A stretch of DNA of 64,000 nucleotides, taken from NCBI GenBank assembly GCA_963711705.1, contig CAVQFM010000017.1, positions 62,001-126,000 on the forward strand, written 5' to 3'. Below the pieces are notes generated by a model. The model saw only the letters and a list, made by a program, of their open reading frames with translations. It had not been told where the DNA came from and did no database searches. The position numbers were made by a program, and so were the translations under genes. Shown in pieces: positions 42,777 to 51,263 of this stretch; positions within the stretch are counted from its first letter, which is position 1; every line of letters begins with the position of its first letter. The stretch is from RYN-230 sp963711705. Lineage in GTDB: Bacteria; Actinomycetota; Actinomycetes; Streptosporangiales; Streptosporangiaceae.

Positions 42777-44960
42777 TCACGACGGGGTGCCCGTGCTGGC
42801 CAGGTTGTAGACGGTCACGCCGCCCACCGTCTGCTTGCTGAAGTGGGCCGCCACCCAGGCGGTGATCTGGGCCGACGTCCCCGAGCCGCCGCCGAAGGTG
42901 TTGCCGTTGGCCGCGATGAAGTAGTGCACCTCGTGCGCGGCGACCATCGCCTTGAACTGGGCCAGGGTGGGTGCCGCATCGGTGCCGTTGAAGCCGCCAA
43001 TGGCCATCACCGGCTCGCCGCTGGCCAGCTGGAACGGCGCCGCGCTCTCCGCGCCAACGGTCGCCGCCGTCCACCGGTAGCCCGCCGCGCCGCTGGTCAG
43101 CAGCCTGATGATGGCAGCGGAGACCTGGGTGCGGCCGGCCAGGCCACCGGGACCGCCGCTGCCGCCGGGCGCCCCCCGGCCGCCGCTGGGCAGCCGCCCC
43201 GCCCGTCCGGTCCCAGTGCCAGTGCCCGTGCCCGTGCCGGTACCGGCGCCTGCGCCGGGCAGCTGTCCCGAGGTGCCGCCCGGTGGACGCCCGGATGCGC
43301 TGCCCGGCGCTCCGGCCGGGCCGGTGCCGGTGCCCTGGCCGGGGGCAGCGCCAGCGCCGGGACCGGTGCCGGTGCCACCGAAACCGGCCGCGCCTCCGGG
43401 GGCGCCCCCCGGCCCGCCGAACGCGCCCGCCGCCGGGCCGGCCGAGGGGAGCGCGCCGGTGTGCGCGGTGGCCGCGGTGTCCAGGCTGTAGGCGAGCGGG
43501 CCGGCCAGCCCGGCGGCCAGCGCCAGCGGCAGCACCGCCCCGAGCACGGCCCGCTCTGAGCCGCCCAGCCAGTGCTCGGCCACGATGACCGCGGCCGCGG
43601 CCACCCCGCAGGCCACGATCACCACGCGCAGCCATGGCAGCCAGGCCGGGGACTGGTCCAGCAGGACGTAGGCCCAGGCCGCGGTGACCAGCACGGTCGC
43701 GGCGAGTCCAGCCCGGACCAGCGGGTTCCGGCGGGCCTGCCATGCGGTGACGGCACCGATGCCGGCCAGCGCGGCGATCGCCGGGGCCAGCGCGACCGTG
43801 TAGTAGGGGTGGATGATGCCGGCCATGTAGCTGAACACCAGGCCGGTCACCAGCAGCCAGCCGCCCCACAGCAGCGCGGCGGCGCGCAGCCGGTCGGTCC
43901 GCGGCCGCCGCCAGGTCAGCCATACCAGGGCGGCCAGCGAAATCAGCGCGGCCGGCAGCAGCCAGCTGATCTGGCCGCCCATCTCGCTGGCGAACAGCCG
44001 GGTCAGCCCGGTGCCCCCGCCGAACGCCGCGCCGCCGCCCCGGGCGGCCCCGCCCGGCGCGGTGCCGAAGCCGACCGAGCCGGCCTCCTGGCCGTCCAGC
44101 CGGCCAAGCCCGTTATAGCCCAGGGCCAGCTGCAGCACGCTGTTGGTGGTCGAGCCGCCGATGTACGGGCGGTCCGCCGCCGGGGTGAACTGCACGATCG
44201 CCACCCACCAGCCCGCGGCCGCGACCAGCGCCAGCCCGCCAGCCAGCAGCTGCCAGATCCGCCGGCCCAGCCGGGCCGGCCCGGCCACCAGGTAGACCAG
44301 CGCGAACCCGGGCAGCACCAGGAACGCCTGGAGCATCTTGGCCAGGAACCCGAACCCGAGCAGTGCGCCCGCCAGCACGATCCAGCGCGTCCGGCCCGAT
44401 TCCACCGCCCGGGTCACCGCGTACGCGGCCGCCGTCATCAGCAGCACCAGCAGGGCATCCGGGTTGTTGAACCGGAACATCAGGGTGGCTACCGGCGTAG
44501 TCGCCACTACCGCGGCGGCCAGCAGCCCGGCGGCTGGCCCCGACCAGCGCCGCACCGTGGCGTACAGGATGCCGGTCGCGGCCACGCCCTCGGCCGCCTG
44601 GGGCAGCAGCACGCTCCAGTAGTTGAGGCCGAACACCCGCGCGGACAGTTCCATCACCCACAGCGCGGCCGGCGTCTTGTCCACGGTGATGAAGTTTGCG
44701 GCGTCGAACGAGCCGAAGAAGAACGCCTTCCAGCTCCGGGTGCCCGCCTGCACCGCAGCGGAGTAGAAGTCGTTGGCCCAGCCGTTGCGGCTCAGCCCGG
44801 CCGCGTACAGCAGCGCCGTCGCGGCCAGCAGGCCGAGCAGGGCCGGCCGGGCCCACCGCGGGTCCTGCGCCGGGCCGCGCAGCAGCCGGGGCAGCCGGCC
44901 GCGCGGCTGGGCGGACCCGGCCGCGGGAAAGCGGCGGGGCCCGGTGGTGGTGGCGCTCAT
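42777..44960 (-). CDS. GT39 family membrane glycosyltransferase (ArnT/mannosyltransferase-like)
   Basis: A 727-residue membrane protein with about 11-13 helices. The first loop holds the acidic catalytic region (NGWANDFYSAAVQAG and FITVDKTPAALWVMEL), as in GT39/GT83 enzymes that use polyprenyl-phosphate sugars. A Gly/Pro/Thr-rich low-complexity segment (about residues 500-600) separates the membrane part from a conserved C-terminal outside domain (PVMAIGGFNGTDAAPTLAQF...FIAANGNTFGGGSGT). It should transfer a sugar to a target outside the membrane. Its ATG overlaps the gtrA stop (44957-44960). Confidence 0.88.
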   Translation of the reverse strand: MSATTTGPRRFPAAGSAQPRGRLPRLLRGPAQDPRWARPALLGLLAATALLYAAGLSRNGWANDFYSAAVQAGTRSWKAFFFGSFDAANFITVDKTPAALWVMELSARVFGLNYWSVLLPQAAEGVAATGILYATVRRWSGPAAGLLAAAVVATTPVATLMFRFNNPDALLVLLMTAAAYAVTRAVESGRTRWIVLAGALLGFGFLAKMLQAFLVLPGFALVYLVAGPARLGRRIWQLLAGGLALVAAAGWWVAIVQFTPAADRPYIGGSTTNSVLQLALGYNGLGRLDGQEAGSVGFGTAPGGAARGGGAAFGGGTGLTRLFASEMGGQISWLLPAALISLAALVWLTWRRPRTDRLRAAALLWGGWLLVTGLVFSYMAGIIHPYYTVALAPAIAALAGIGAVTAWQARRNPLVRAGLAATVLVTAAWAYVLLDQSPAWLPWLRVVIVACGVAAAAVIVAEHWLGGSERAVLGAVLPLALAAGLAGPLAYSLDTAATAHTGALPSAGPAAGAFGGPGGAPGGAAGFGGTGTGPGAGAAPGQGTGTGPAGAPGSASGRPPGGTSGQLPGAGAGTGTGTGTGTGTGRAGRLPSGGRGAPGGSGGPGGLAGRTQVSAAIIRLLTSGAAGYRWTAATVGAESAAPFQLASGEPVMAIGGFNGTDAAPTLAQFKAMVAAHEVHYFIAANGNTFGGGSGTSAQITAWVAAHFSKQTVGGVTVYNLASTGTPS

Positions 44961-45418
44961 CGGTCAGATCCTTCCGGCTGGGCGGCGCGGTCCAGTGATG
45001 GCCGCAGCGTGGTCACGGTGGCGTGGCTGGCCCGGGCCGGGCCCGGGAACCGGGCCCGGAATACCCAGCACCGGTAGAGCAGGAACCGGAGCGCGGTGGC
45101 GGCCAGATTCGCCACCAGCAGGACGGTGACCTCAGCCACCCGCGGCGGCCGCGCGGCGGCCTGGTGCAGCCCGGCCAGCGCCCCCGAGGTCAGCAGCAGC
45201 CCGGCGCCGAAGGCCAGCAGGCCCTGGGCCTGGTGCCGGGCCGAGCCGGCCCGGACCTGGATGCCGAACGTGAAGCGCCGGTTGGCGGCGGTGTTGCCGA
45301 TCGCGGTGAGCAGCAGGCTGATGGCGTTGGCCGGCTGCGCGGGCAGCCCGGTGCGCAGCACGAGATACAGCAGCAGATAGCCGAGCGTGCTGACCGCGCC
45401 GACGGCCAGGAACGTCAC
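44957..45418 (-). CDS. GtrA family membrane protein
   Basis: A 153-residue protein with four membrane helices: QLVTFLAVGAVSTLGYLLLY, NAISLLLTAIGNTAANRRFTF, then two more, ending with FLLYRCWVFRARF. GtrA proteins are thought to help flip polyprenyl-phosphate sugars. GTG 45418 overlaps the GT2 stop (GTGA), with GGGGAG 13 bases upstream. The longer frame to 45739 lies inside the GT2 gene and is rejected. With its neighbours it forms a complete module: sugar charging, flipping, transfer. Confidence 0.82.
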   Translation of the reverse strand: MTFLAVGAVSTLGYLLLYLVLRTGLPAQPANAISLLLTAIGNTAANRRFTFGIQVRAGSARHQAQGLLAFGAGLLLTSGALAGLHQAAARPPRVAEVTVLLVANLAATALRFLLYRCWVFRARFPGPARASHATVTTLRPSLDRAAQPEGSDR

Positions 45419-46272
45419 CAGCTGCCGGGGCAGCTCCCCGGGCCCGGCCGGCCCGGGCCGCCTGCGGCCGGGCCGCGACGGCCCAGCGCGGGCACCTGGA
45501 TCGTGCCCCGGGCCAGGCCCCAGCCGACCCGGGTGATTCCCCGGAGGTCGGCCAGCGCGGTGGCGGCGATCCGCACCCGGGAATCGGGATCGTCCACCCA
45601 GTCCACCGGCACCTCGTGGATGCGCAGCCCGGCCCGCTGGGCCAGGACCAGCAGTTCGGTATCGAAGAACCAGCCGGTGTCGCTGGTGAGCGGGAGCAGG
45701 ATGCGGGCCTTGTCCGCGCTGATCGCCTTGAAGCCGCACTGCGCGTCGGAGAACCGGGTCCCCAGCGTGGCGTGCAGCAGCAGGTTGTAGCAGCGGGAAA
45801 TCACCTCGCGCCGCGGCCCGCGGATGACCCGGGCGTCCCGGGCCAGCCGGGTGCCGATAGCCACGTCGCTGTGCCCGGACAGCACCGGGGCGACCAGCGG
45901 GAGCAGCGCGTTCAGGTCAGTCGACAAATCGACATCCATGTACGCCAGCACGTCCGCGTCGCTGGCCGACCACTGGGTGCGCAGCGCCCGGCCCCGGCCC
46001 GGCTGGGCCAGTTGCACCGCCCGGACCTCACCGAGGGCCTGGGCCAGGCCGGTGGCGATGGCCCAGGTCCGGTCGGTGCTGCCGTTGTCGGCAATGGTCA
46101 CCCGGGCGGTGAACGGGAAGCGGGTGCGCAGGTAGGTGACGAGGCGGCGGATGCTCGGGGCGAGATCCCGCTCCTCGTCGCGGACCGGCACCACGATCTC
46201 AACTCGTGGGGCTGCTGGTGCTGCTGGGACCTCCGGGTCCTCAGGGCGGTACAGGTGCGGCGGGGACGTCAT
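45415..46272 (-). CDS. GT2 family glycosyltransferase (dolichyl-phosphate-sugar synthase-like)
   Basis: A 285-residue cytosolic GT-A enzyme: VEIVVPVRDEERDLAPSIRRL, TIADNGSTDRTW, metal-binding DVDLSTDL (DxD-like, about residue 115), and the QCGFKAISADKARILLPL acceptor-side motif. It likely makes a polyprenyl-phosphate sugar for the GT39 protein in the same operon. ATG 46272 is chosen because the conserved N-terminus follows; the extra 24 residues upstream are out of character. Confidence 0.88.
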   Translation of the reverse strand: MTSPPHLYRPEDPEVPAAPAAPRVEIVVPVRDEERDLAPSIRRLVTYLRTRFPFTARVTIADNGSTDRTWAIATGLAQALGEVRAVQLAQPGRGRALRTQWSASDADVLAYMDVDLSTDLNALLPLVAPVLSGHSDVAIGTRLARDARVIRGPRREVISRCYNLLLHATLGTRFSDAQCGFKAISADKARILLPLTSDTGWFFDTELLVLAQRAGLRIHEVPVDWVDDPDSRVRIAATALADLRGITRVGWGLARGTIQVPALGRRGPAAGGPGRPGPGSCPGSW

Positions 46273-46388
46273 GCTTCCAACCTGGCCCGCCGCCCTGGAC
46301 CCGCCCTGGGCCCGCTCTATGCCCCCGCTATGAGAAACCGGCACGTGATGCTGACGTGGGGTACAGCCCGCTGGCCCCTACGTGAGCA

Positions 46389-47900
46389 TCACGAGCCGTG
46401 GGTGGCTGGGTCCGGCTCGGCGGGCGCGCCGGCCAGCTGGGGGAGGGTGATCGTGAACCGGGTCTGGCCCGGCCTGCTGGTGACGGTGACGGTCCCGTGG
46501 TGCGCGGTGGTGACCGCGTGCACGATGGCCAGGCCGAGCCCGGTGCTGGTCGCGCCGGTGGTGGTGTGCGTGCGGGCGCTGTCGCCGCGGACGAACCGCT
46601 CGAACAGCGTGGGCAGCAGGCCGGGCGGGATGCCCGGCCCGTCGTCGGTGACCTCCAGCGTGACGGTGCCGGCCCCATCGGCGCTGGCCGTGGTCAGCCT
46701 GGTGGTGACGGTGCTGCCGGGCGGGGTGTGCTTGGCCGCGTTGCTCAGCAGGTTGGCCAGCACCTGGTGCAGCCGGTGCTCATCGCCGGGCACCATGACC
46801 GGCTCATCGGGCAGTTCCAGCAGCCACCGGTGCCCAGGGGTGGCGGCCCGGGCGTCGCTGGTCACGTCGATGGCCAGCCGGGTCACATCGACCGGCTCGC
46901 GGGCCAGCGGCCGCCCGGCGTCCAGCTGGGCCAGCAGCAGCAGCTCGTCGACCAGCACGCTCATCCGCGCCGACTCCGCCTCCACCCGGCTCAGTGCGTG
47001 CCCGATGTCGTCGGGTACCGGGCCCGGGTGGCGCAGCGCCAGCTCGGCGTAGCCGCGGATGGCGGCCAGCGGGGTGCGCAGCTCGTGACTGGCATCGGCG
47101 GCGAACCGGCGCAGCCGTGCCTCACTGGCCGCCCGGCGGGCCAGCGCGCCCGCCACGTGCCCGAGCATCCGGTTGAATGCCAGGCCGACCTGCCCGACCT
47201 CGGTCCGCGGGTTGGTGTCGGGCACCCGGTCAGACAGCTCGACCTCACCCGAGGCCAGCGGCAGCTGGGTGACCCGGGTCGCCGTCGCCGCCACCCGCCG
47301 CAGCGGGCGCAGTGACCACCGCACCAGTCCCGTGCCCAGCAGCCCGGTCAGCACCAGCGCGGCCGAGAACGCGACCAGCTCGGCCATTTCCACCTGGCGC
47401 AGCGTCGATTGCATCTCGGACAGCGGCAGCCCGGTGATGAGCACGTCGTCGTCCCGGCCCCGGATCGCCGTCAGCCGGTAGTCCCCATGCAGCGAACCCA
47501 GATCCCTGGTGTAGAACCGGCCGTCCGGCGGCAGCGCGGCCAGCTTGGCCTTGTCCGCCGCGGACAGCGGGGCGCTGCCGCCGATGACCCCCCAGTTGGT
47601 GACCGCGTGATCATCCAGCCGGGCGCCGAACGTGCCCGGGCCCAGCCCCGGCGCGTGGTTGCAGTCGAGCTTCGGGGTCCCGGGCGGGCGGTGCGGATCG
47701 TCGTGGTCCCCGTTCTGCTCCATGCAGGCGGCATACCGGCCGCCGGCGGCCTGCAGCTGGAAGTCGAGCTGGCCCAGCAGGGTATGGCTGAGCACCACGT
47801 ACGTGGCGATGCCGACCCCGGCGCAGGCCAGCGCGAGCAGGGTGACCAGCCCGGCGATGAGCCTGCCGCGCAGTGTGCGCCCGGCCAGCCAGCGCCTCAT
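46389..47900 (-). CDS. PhoR-like sensor histidine kinase
   Basis: A 503-residue two-helix kinase. TM1 is at about 10-32, an extracytoplasmic sensor of about 130 residues contains two cysteines (AACMEQ and LDCNHAPG), TM2 lies at about 167-190, then HAMP, HisKA with ADASHELRTPLAAIRGYAEL (phospho-His about 272) and HATPase with NLLSNAAKHTPPGS, DDGPGIPPGLL and GLGLAIVHAV. It follows the regulator gene by 14 bases on the same strand. The domain order and partner match the PhoPR class of actinobacteria. Confidence 0.9.
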   Translation of the reverse strand: MRRWLAGRTLRGRLIAGLVTLLALACAGVGIATYVVLSHTLLGQLDFQLQAAGGRYAACMEQNGDHDDPHRPPGTPKLDCNHAPGLGPGTFGARLDDHAVTNWGVIGGSAPLSAADKAKLAALPPDGRFYTRDLGSLHGDYRLTAIRGRDDDVLITGLPLSEMQSTLRQVEMAELVAFSAALVLTGLLGTGLVRWSLRPLRRVAATATRVTQLPLASGEVELSDRVPDTNPRTEVGQVGLAFNRMLGHVAGALARRAASEARLRRFAADASHELRTPLAAIRGYAELALRHPGPVPDDIGHALSRVEAESARMSVLVDELLLLAQLDAGRPLAREPVDVTRLAIDVTSDARAATPGHRWLLELPDEPVMVPGDEHRLHQVLANLLSNAAKHTPPGSTVTTRLTTASADGAGTVTLEVTDDGPGIPPGLLPTLFERFVRGDSARTHTTTGATSTGLGLAIVHAVTTAHHGTVTVTSRPGQTRFTITLPQLAGAPAEPDPATHGS

Positions 47901-47914
47901 CGGGGGTTCCGCCC

Positions 47915-48673
47915 TCAGCTGGCCGGCTTGAGCACGTAGCCGACCCCGCGGACGGTGTGGATGAGCGGCTCCCGGCCCGCGTCGATCTTCTTGCGCAGGT
48001 AACTGATGTACAGCTCGACCACGTGCGCCTGCCCGCCGAAGTCGTAGTTCCACACCCGGTCCAGGATCTGGGCCTTGGACAGCACCCGGCGCGGGTTGCG
48101 CATCAGGAAGCGCAGCAGCTCGAACTCGGTAGCGGTCAGGTCGATCAGGTCATCGCCGCGGCGCACCTCGCGGGCGTCCTCATCCATGGTCAGGTCCCCG
48201 ACGGCCAGCTGGGTCTCGCCGCGGGCCCGGGCCAGCCCGGCGCGGCGCAGCAGCCCGCGCAGCCGGGCCAGGACTTCCTCCAGGCTGAACGGCTTGGTCA
48301 CGTAGTCGTCGCCACCCGCGGTGATCCCGGCCACCCGGTCATCGACCGAGTCCCGGGCCGTCAGGAACAGGACGCACACCTGCGGGGAGTCCTGGCGGAT
48401 GCGCCGCAGCACCTCCAGCCCGTCGAAGTCGGGCAGCATGATGTCCAGCACCACCGCGTCCGGCCGGAACTCGCGGGCGGTGCGCACCGCGGTCACGCCG
48501 TCCCCGGCGGTCCTGATCTCCCAGCCCTCATAGCGCAGCACGCTGGCCAGCAGCTCAGCCAGGCTCGGCTCGTCGTCGACCACCAGCACCCGGATCGGGC
48601 TGCCGTCTACCCGCTGTACCGGGGGCGCCTGCCCGGCCCGCGCCAGCTGCGCCCCCTGTGCCTCGGTCGTCAT
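47915..48673 (-). CDS. PhoP-like response regulator (OmpR family)
   Basis: A 252-residue regulator: VLVVDDEPSLAELL, phospho-Asp in VVLDIMLPDFDG, FLTARDSVDDRVAGITAGGDDYVTKPFSLEEVLARLRGLLRRAG, then a winged helix with LTATEFELLRFLMRNPRRVLSKAQILDRVWNYDFGG and VVELYISYLRKKID. The wording is very close to mycobacterial PhoP. CATACT lies six bases before the ATG (leaderless), and three 11-base-phased TCTG repeats lie 35-62 bases upstream, so it probably controls itself. The same repeats stand before two redox operons 3-6 kb away. Confidence 0.9.
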   Translation of the reverse strand: MTTEAQGAQLARAGQAPPVQRVDGSPIRVLVVDDEPSLAELLASVLRYEGWEIRTAGDGVTAVRTAREFRPDAVVLDIMLPDFDGLEVLRRIRQDSPQVCVLFLTARDSVDDRVAGITAGGDDYVTKPFSLEEVLARLRGLLRRAGLARARGETQLAVGDLTMDEDAREVRRGDDLIDLTATEFELLRFLMRNPRRVLSKAQILDRVWNYDFGGQAHVVELYISYLRKKIDAGREPLIHTVRGVGYVLKPAS

Positions 48674-48706
48674 GCCCCCAGTATGGGCCGGCCCCCTAGA
48701 CAGCCC

Positions 48707-48735
48707 TTCTGCACCAGCTCTGAGTTCCCTCTGAA
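48707..48735 (-). promoter_or_regulatory. triple 11-bp-phased TCAGAG box before the PhoP-like gene
   Basis: On the + strand TCTG recurs at 48708, 48719 and 48730, exactly 11 bases apart; the last two copies are CTCTGAG and CTCTGAA (TCAGAG on the gene strand). 7-base repeats with 4-base spacers are how PhoP/OmpR-type regulators bind. The -10 CATACT is at 48685-48680. Confidence 0.6.
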
Positions 48736-48945
48736 CCGGCAGCGCCATGCGGGAACCGTGACGTTCCCGAGTGAACTTCCTGTTGGACCAGCCGGTCCGG
48801 CTTCCGGTCCGGCGGCTGATGGCAGCGCTGGTCTGCTCCGTTGAGCAAGCCGGCCACGATCAAGGACTTGCCGGGCGCCGGCACCCGGCCAGTGAGGGGA
48901 TGCATCGGGATTGACGATGGATCGCAGGTTGGGGAGCCTGGCCTG

Positions 48946-49413
48946 GTGAGCGGCGGCACCGAACCAGCCGGGGAGTTTGAGCAACTCTTCCGGGCCGTGT
49001 ACCTGACCTTCCACCGGCGGGACGCGCCGCGCAGCCAGCTGGCGAACGCGTCGCTGGCTGTGCTTGAGCACCTGGCGCTGGCGGGGCCGCTCACGATCGG
49101 CGAGGCGGCGGCGCACCTGCGCCGGGCACAGTCGGTGGTGAGTGAGGTCGTCAGTCACCTGGAGCGCCAGGGGCTGCTGGAGCGGGAAAGCGACCCGGCC
49201 GACCGGCGCCGGACGCTGGTCTGGCTAACCGTGGCCGGGCAGACCACCCTCCGCCGCCAGCGCGAAGTGCTCAGCGAAGAACTGCTCGCCGGTGCGCTGG
49301 GGCGGATGCCCCCGGAACAGGTGGGCGCGCTGCTGGGCGCGCTCCGTGCGCTCGTTCAATCCGTAGCTCCATCCCCGGCTGCCGCCGGGCATAGCGAGGG
49401 GAACCCGTCATGA
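48946..49413 (+). CDS. MarR family transcriptional regulator
   Basis: A 155-residue winged-helix regulator: LAVLEHLALAGPLTIGEAAAHLRRAQSVVSEVVSHLERQGLLERESDPADRRRTLVWLT is the MarR core with the DxRxxRxxLT wing. GTG 48946 gives the usual length; TTGACG (48911-48916) and GAGCCT (48934-48939), 17 bases apart, lie six bases upstream. The frame from 48841 is longer but unsupported. The stop overlaps the zinc-ribbon gene start, so the two act together. Confidence 0.85.
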   Translation: MSGGTEPAGEFEQLFRAVYLTFHRRDAPRSQLANASLAVLEHLALAGPLTIGEAAAHLRRAQSVVSEVVSHLERQGLLERESDPADRRRTLVWLTVAGQTTLRRQREVLSEELLAGALGRMPPEQVGALLGALRALVQSVAPSPAAAGHSEGNPS

Positions 49414-49655
49414 CCACGACCAGCACCTGCGGAAGCTGCGGCATGCCGATCGAAACCGGCCGGTACTGCACCCACTGCACCGATGAGAACGGCCAGCTGC
49501 AGTCATTCGACCAGCGTTTCGAGCGGATGACCGCCTGGCAGGCGCGCCGCCACCCGGGCACGCCGCGCGAGGAGATCGAGCGCCAGACGCTCGACTACAT
49601 GGCCACGATGCCTGCCTGGCGGGATCACCCGCGCATCATTTCGCGAACGAGCTAA
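49410..49655 (+). CDS. small zinc-ribbon protein coupled to MarR
   Basis: An 81-residue protein with C-G-S-C-G-M-P and Y-C-T-H-C-T-D (C-x2-C...C-x2-C, residues 7-23), a putative zinc-ribbon (Zn_ribbon_2-like), then a charged helical part with RFERMTAWQARRHPGTPREEIERQTLDYMATMPAW. I recall the same small protein next to regulators in other bacteria; function unknown. The ATG overlaps the MarR stop. Confidence 0.75.
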   Translation: MTTTSTCGSCGMPIETGRYCTHCTDENGQLQSFDQRFERMTAWQARRHPGTPREEIERQTLDYMATMPAWRDHPRIISRTS

Positions 49656-49699
49656 CGGGCCGGCCGGCGATGACCCCTTCACCCGGGCTGGCCCGGTGA

Positions 49700-49909
49700 T
49701 CAGCGGCTGGCCGCCGGGAGCAGTTTCAGGGCCAGGACAGGGCAGTCGGTGACGGCCCGGCGGACGTGCTTGTCCAGCGCTCGCGGGACGGGGCCCGGCG
49801 CGATGATCGGGTACCCCCACTCATCCAGCGTGATCAGCTCGGGGAGCAGTTCCGCGCACAGGCCGTGACCAGAGCAGGCGGTCGGGTCGACGCGCAGTTC
49901 TTTCCGCAT
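49700..49909 (-). CDS. ferredoxin, 3Fe-4S type
   Basis: A 69-residue ferredoxin with C-S-G-H-G-L-C (residues 13-19), an acidic middle (LLPELITLDEWGYP) and a third cluster Cys in VTDCPVLAL. Having three cysteines and a His at the middle position, it fits single [3Fe-4S] ferredoxins that serve P450s and related reductases. It is the last gene of a three-gene operon with the NuoF-like flavoprotein and the ferric-reductase membrane protein, two bases after the former. Confidence 0.9.
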   Translation of the reverse strand: MRKELRVDPTACSGHGLCAELLPELITLDEWGYPIIAPGPVPRALDKHVRRAVTDCPVLALKLLPAASR

Positions 49910-49910
49910 G

Positions 49911-51263
49911 TCAGTTCCAGTCCGCGGCGTCCATCGCGGTCTGCGCGGGCAGCGGCAGGAAGGGCCGCCGGGCCGGGTCCGCGCACCGCCCCTGGGTGTG
50001 CAGCCGGATCTCCTCGCGGAAGACCTGCAGCGCGCTGCGGACGAACCGGACCGTGCCGTCCGGGTGGTGGCAGGCTCCCCGGCCCTCCACCAGCCCGGCC
50101 CACCGCATCATGTCGGTGACTGCCCGCGGGTCCGGCCGGGGACTGGCCACTTCGTCGAGTGCGGCGGCGATCCGCGGCAGGCCGTTGAAACACGGCCCGC
50201 ACTGCCCGGCCGACTCCAGCGCCAGGTAGCGGGTCACCCGGGCGGTCTCGGCGATGCCGCAGCGGTCCGCGGGCAGCGCCGCCAGGACCCCGGCGCCCAC
50301 GAATGACCCGGCCGGGACGAGGTCCGCGTTGCTCAGCGTCAGCTGCCCGGCGTCCGCGGCGGGCAGCCAGGCGCCGTGATACCCGCCGCTGAGCACGGCC
50401 TGGGTCCCCGGCCCGAGGTGGACCAGGGCGCGCAGCGGGGTGCCGAGCTGGGTCTCCACCACATCCCGGCGGCCGTCGGCCTGGTGCAGCGTGCACAGCA
50501 TGCTGCCCGGCTCGTCGGCCGTGCCCGCGCCGCGGAACCAGTCCGGCCCATACCGGGCGATGAGCGCCAGGTGGGCCAGGGTCTCCACGTTGTGCACCAG
50601 GGTCGGGCGGCCGGCCACGCCACGCTCGAAGACCCGCGGCGGCTTGAACCGGGGCATCGCGGGTTCCCCGCTGATCCGGCTGGCCAGCGCGGATTCCTCC
50701 CCGGCCAGGAACCGGGGTGGCGCGTCGATGATCTCCACCGGGACCCGGTCCAGCCCGGCCGCGGCCCGCTCCGCGACCGCCGCGCGCAGCTGATCCTGGA
50801 GGCGGTCGTTGCGGTGCACGTACAGCCCCACCGCGGCGGAGCTGACGGTCTCGGCCGCGAGCTGCAGCCCGTCCAGCACGAGGTGGGGCGAGATCCACAG
50901 CAGCGACTTGTCCTTGTCGCTGGCGGGCTCACCCTCCGCGCCGTTGCCGATGACCACCGGCCGGGTCGCGGCCTCGGCCACCGCGGCCAGCTTGCGGTAC
51001 ACCGGGAAGGCCGCCCCGCCACGCCCGGTCAGCCCGGCCGCCTTGAGCACCGGGATGAGCTGGCCCGGCTGGCCCAGGTAGGGGAGCGCGGTGAACCGGG
51101 ACAGGTGGGTCCGCAGATCGACGGGCCCGGCCCCGCTGGCCGGGAACAGCCGGGGCAGCCCGCCGGGCTGGCCCGGCTGCGCCGGTGGGTGCTGACGGTG
51201 CCCGCCGCGCGGCTGGTCCCAGCGGGACCCAGCGGACTGCGGCACGGTGGTGCCCGGGGTCAT
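49911..51263 (-). CDS. NuoF-like flavin/iron-sulfur NADH dehydrogenase subunit
   Basis: A 450-residue protein with the NuoF/HoxF 51-kDa fold: GRGGAAFPVYRKL (FMN/NADH glycine motif, about 85), IGNGAEGEPASDKDKSLL, an SLBB part, and the iron-sulfur segment ESAGQCGPCFNGL...GRGACHHPDG. In NuoF the equivalent is E-S-C-G-x-C-x-P-C with a later Cys, so here the first cluster Cys is Ala and only three remain. I recall this variant in other actinobacterial members. It likely passes NADH electrons to the ferredoxin and the membrane partner. Start and stop of the ferric-reductase gene overlap (51260-51263). Confidence 0.85.
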   Translation of the reverse strand: MTPGTTVPQSAGSRWDQPRGGHRQHPPAQPGQPGGLPRLFPASGAGPVDLRTHLSRFTALPYLGQPGQLIPVLKAAGLTGRGGAAFPVYRKLAAVAEAATRPVVIGNGAEGEPASDKDKSLLWISPHLVLDGLQLAAETVSSAAVGLYVHRNDRLQDQLRAAVAERAAAGLDRVPVEIIDAPPRFLAGEESALASRISGEPAMPRFKPPRVFERGVAGRPTLVHNVETLAHLALIARYGPDWFRGAGTADEPGSMLCTLHQADGRRDVVETQLGTPLRALVHLGPGTQAVLSGGYHGAWLPAADAGQLTLSNADLVPAGSFVGAGVLAALPADRCGIAETARVTRYLALESAGQCGPCFNGLPRIAAALDEVASPRPDPRAVTDMMRWAGLVEGRGACHHPDGTVRFVRSALQVFREEIRLHTQGRCADPARRPFLPLPAQTAMDAADWN

